From NCBI GenBank assembly GCA_000720805.1, contig JODI01000086.1, positions 1-33,065 on the forward strand: a DNA stretch of 33,065 nt, in the 5' to 3' direction. The translations under genes were made by a program, and so were the position numbers. The first letter of the stretch is position 1. Each line of letters starts with the position of its first letter. Shown in pieces: positions 31,468 to 33,065 of the stretch. Under the pieces are notes generated by a model that was given only the letters and a program-made list of their open reading frames with translations, ran no database searches and had not been told where the DNA came from. Origin of the DNA: Streptomyces violaceoruber (lineage in GTDB: Bacteria; Actinomycetota; Actinomycetes; Streptomycetales; Streptomycetaceae).

Positions 31468-31586
31468 CGGTCGGGTCCATAAAGTCAACCTGGACGTGTA
31501 CGAAGCCGTCGGCGCACGCTGGTTGTGTCGCGACGGTCACCCGTCCCCCGTATGACGGCCCCCGTCCCCGTATGAAGGAGCAGCCC

Positions 31587-31802
31587 ATGATCAGCCCGAC
31601 CGGCGCCGCCTGCCCGCACTGCGGCTGGCCCGACGGTGCCGAGCCCTTCCAGGTGGTGTCCCGGCACGGGACGGCGGCCGGACGCACGGTGTGGACGCGC
31701 TGCGGCTGCGGCTCGCTGCAGGTCCGGATCGTCGACGACCGCGGCACACGAGTGCTCTCACGCAGCCGGCCCGCGGTCGCTCATTCGGCCCCTGGCGCGT
31801 GA
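31587..31802 (+). CDS. small zinc-ribbon protein
   Basis: A 71-residue protein with AAGGAG six bases before its ATG. Two cysteine pairs, CPHC (Cys9, Cys12) and CGC (Cys39, Cys41), about 26 residues apart, form a plausible zinc ribbon; GWPDGAEPFQVVSRHGTAAG lies between. The C-terminal part is Ser/Arg/Ala-rich. Just upstream a CCCGT-C(C)CCCGTATGA segment is repeated. It is divergent from the LysR gene across 134 bases. Function unknown; its size suggests a nucleic-acid- or partner-binding protein. Confidence 0.7.
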   Translation: MISPTGAACPHCGWPDGAEPFQVVSRHGTAAGRTVWTRCGCGSLQVRIVDDRGTRVLSRSRPAVAHSAPGA

Positions 31803-31872
31803 CCGGAAACCGCACGCTCAGTCCGAAGCCGCCTGCTCAACCCCCAGCCGCCGCCCGGACGGAGGCCGCCGC

Positions 31873-32754
31873 TCAGGCCAGCCCGGCCAGTCGCTGAACC
31901 GCCGGAGCCACGAAGCGCTCGATCCACGCGGCCGGTTCACCGACGCGTGGACCGAGAATCACCGTGTCGATGCCGAGGCCGGTGTAGCCCGTGATGTCCC
32001 TGGTGAAGGCGTCCAGGTCCCCCTCATTGGCGGGCTCGCCGGAGTAGGTGACGGTCTTGCGGATCTCGTCGTAGTCGCGGTCCTCGCTCGCGCAGTGGCC
32101 GCGCAGCACGTCGAGCTTGTGCTTGAGCTCCTCCGGGGAGCTGGCGAACAGGTTGCAGGCATCGCCGTACCTGGCCACGAGCCGGAGGGTCTTCTTCTCT
32201 CCCCCGCCGCCGATCATGATCTCGGGGCGCGGGCTGCTCACCGGCGCGGGGACGCACAGCGTCTCGGCGAGCCGGTAGTGCTCGCCCTCGAACGGGCCGT
32301 TGGCCTCCGGGTCCCACGTCTGGAGACAGATCCGCAGGGTCTCCTCCAGCCGTTCGAAACGCTCCTTGAGCGGCGGGAACGGCACGCCGAGGCCGCTGTG
32401 CTCACGGTCGTACCACGCGGCCCCGATGCCGAGCGTGGCCCGGCCGCCGGACAGGACGTCCAGCGAGGTGGCGATCTTGGCGAGGAGGCCGGGATGGCGA
32501 TAGGTCACTCCGGTCACCAGGGCGCCGAGCCGGACGGTGGAGGTGTGGGCGGCGAGGTAGCCCAGAGTCGTGTAGGCCTCCAGCATCGGGGCCTCGGCGC
32601 CGCCGTTGAACTCCATCTGGAAGTAGTGGTCCATGACCGACAGCCAGCTCACGCCCGCCGCCTCGGCCGCGGCACCCGCCGCCGCCAGTTCGGCGCCGAG
32701 CGCGGGCCCTCCCCCAGCGTGGTCGAAGCGGTTGATGTGCACGCCCACTCGCAT
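31873..32754 (-). CDS. LLM-class F420-dependent oxidoreductase
   Basis: A 293-residue luciferase-like TIM-barrel enzyme. MRVGVHINRFDHAGGG, WLSVMDHYFQMEF and LGALVTGVTYRHPGLLAKIA, then TSLDVLSGGRATLGIGAAWY and EIMIGGGGEKKTLRLVARYG are classic for the F420-dependent branch (bulge residue region DHYFQ; GIGAAWY). It transfers hydride using deazaflavin F420, common in actinobacteria. GGAGACGGAC precedes ATG. Substrate unknown. Confidence 0.93.
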   Translation of the reverse strand: MRVGVHINRFDHAGGGPALGAELAAAGAAAEAAGVSWLSVMDHYFQMEFNGGAEAPMLEAYTTLGYLAAHTSTVRLGALVTGVTYRHPGLLAKIATSLDVLSGGRATLGIGAAWYDREHSGLGVPFPPLKERFERLEETLRICLQTWDPEANGPFEGEHYRLAETLCVPAPVSSPRPEIMIGGGGEKKTLRLVARYGDACNLFASSPEELKHKLDVLRGHCASEDRDYDEIRKTVTYSGEPANEGDLDAFTRDITGYTGLGIDTVILGPRVGEPAAWIERFVAPAVQRLAGLA

Positions 32755-32794
32755 GTCCGTCTCCGTTCACCGGAACACTCCAACGACTCCGCTG

Positions 32795-32825
32795 ACGCTA
32801 CGACTTGGGGGGTTCTCGAAGTCAA
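32795..32825 (-). promoter_or_regulatory. candidate promoter of the F420 oxidoreductase
   Basis: On the reverse strand TTGACT (32825-32820) is followed after 19 bases by TAGCGT (32800-32795), about 40 bases upstream of the start codon. The spacing is a little long for the principal sigma factor. Confidence 0.3.
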
Positions 32826-32840
32826 GTGGCCGACCGCTCC

Positions 32841-33065
32841 TCAGACCACCCCTTCCACCCCTTCCCCATCCACTTCCGCCGCCTCCTGCTTCTTCGCGGC
32901 CCGGAGGCTGGTGATCGTGGTGACCGCGAGGACGAGCACGATGAAGCCGAGCGAGAAGGGGATGCCGATCTCCGGGACGTGGACCCCGGACTCGTGCAGT
33001 GCGTGCAGGACCAGCTTGACGCCGATGAAGCCCAGGATGATCGACAGACCGTAGCTGAGGTGGAC
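32841..33065 (-). CDS. TerC family membrane protein, C-terminus (partial)
   Basis: The last 74 codons of a reverse-strand gene that runs off the window. HLSYGLSIILGFIGVKLVLH is the conserved TerC helix, followed by ALHESGVHVPEIGIPFSLGF, IVLVLAVTTITSLRA and a charged tail. TerC/Alx proteins are multi-pass membrane proteins involved in metal (Mn) export or tellurium resistance. Only the final two helices are visible. Confidence 0.85.
   Translation of the reverse strand, partial: VHLSYGLSIILGFIGVKLVLHALHESGVHVPEIGIPFSLGFIVLVLAVTTITSLRAAKKQEAAEVDGEGVEGVV

Overview
The window is a high-GC chromosomal segment of an actinomycete, almost certainly Streptomyces. Signs are third-codon GC saturation, long antisense shadow frames, an F420-type luciferase-like oxidoreductase, an actinobacterial RNase J, and dense one-gene regulator/oxidoreductase pairs. 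It carries no rRNA, tRNA, CRISPR array or long biosynthetic cluster. It reads as an accessory region in which small redox/stress modules alternate with decayed genes.

Layout. 1-5.4 kb: end of a regulator, an alpha/beta hydrolase, a 19-bp tandem repeat array, a GNAT-like protein, a class I/II aminotransferase with a tiny upstream ORF, and an RNase J. 5.5-7.2 kb: a gene graveyard holding a DedA C-terminus, a frameshifted MmcQ/YjbR gene and a deleted, frameshifted esterase, with a GGTTGGTC octamer repeat. 7.5-9.2 kb: zinc-free quinone oxidoreductase plus MarR regulator. 9.4-13.7 kb: a decayed fragment, a secreted four-cysteine protein, an NmrA-type protein with two copies of a GTTGA-N4-TCAAC operator, a HAD/GH36 chimeric gene, a frameshifted unknown gene and a RibD-C/DHFR-like reductase.

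13.7-19.6 kb is the most unusual part. Wreckage of a mobile element (tyrosine integrase, tail of a C5-cytosine methyltransferase, DnaB-N-like protein) lies beside a compact set of intact genes. These are a small one-TM protein translationally overlapping a membrane-anchored Mrr endonuclease, a second membrane-anchored Mrr endonuclease, a decayed NUDIX gene, a three-domain methyltransferase-ASCH-NUDIX protein and a TM-anchored protein. This has the look of a nucleic-acid-sensing or restriction locus and is my main candidate for an undescribed system; its function is inferred, not shown.

20-33 kb: pirin and a MarR regulator divergent around a perfect 13+13 bp palindrome; PepSY membrane protein; peptide deformylase; a flavoprotein disulfide reductase divergent from thioredoxin; aldehyde dehydrogenase with another GTTGA-N4-TCAAC site; LacI and TetR regulators; NADPH-FMN reductase behind two GGACC-N2-GGTCC operators; a repeat-rich spacer (50-bp and 27-bp units) running into the 3' end of a LysR gene; a small zinc-ribbon protein; an F420-type oxidoreductase; and the end of a TerC-family gene.

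The genes look less like one pathway than like several independently controlled responses to electrophiles, quinones and oxidants, each regulator sitting beside its likely target. Function calls rest on motif recognition by eye; no database search was run.
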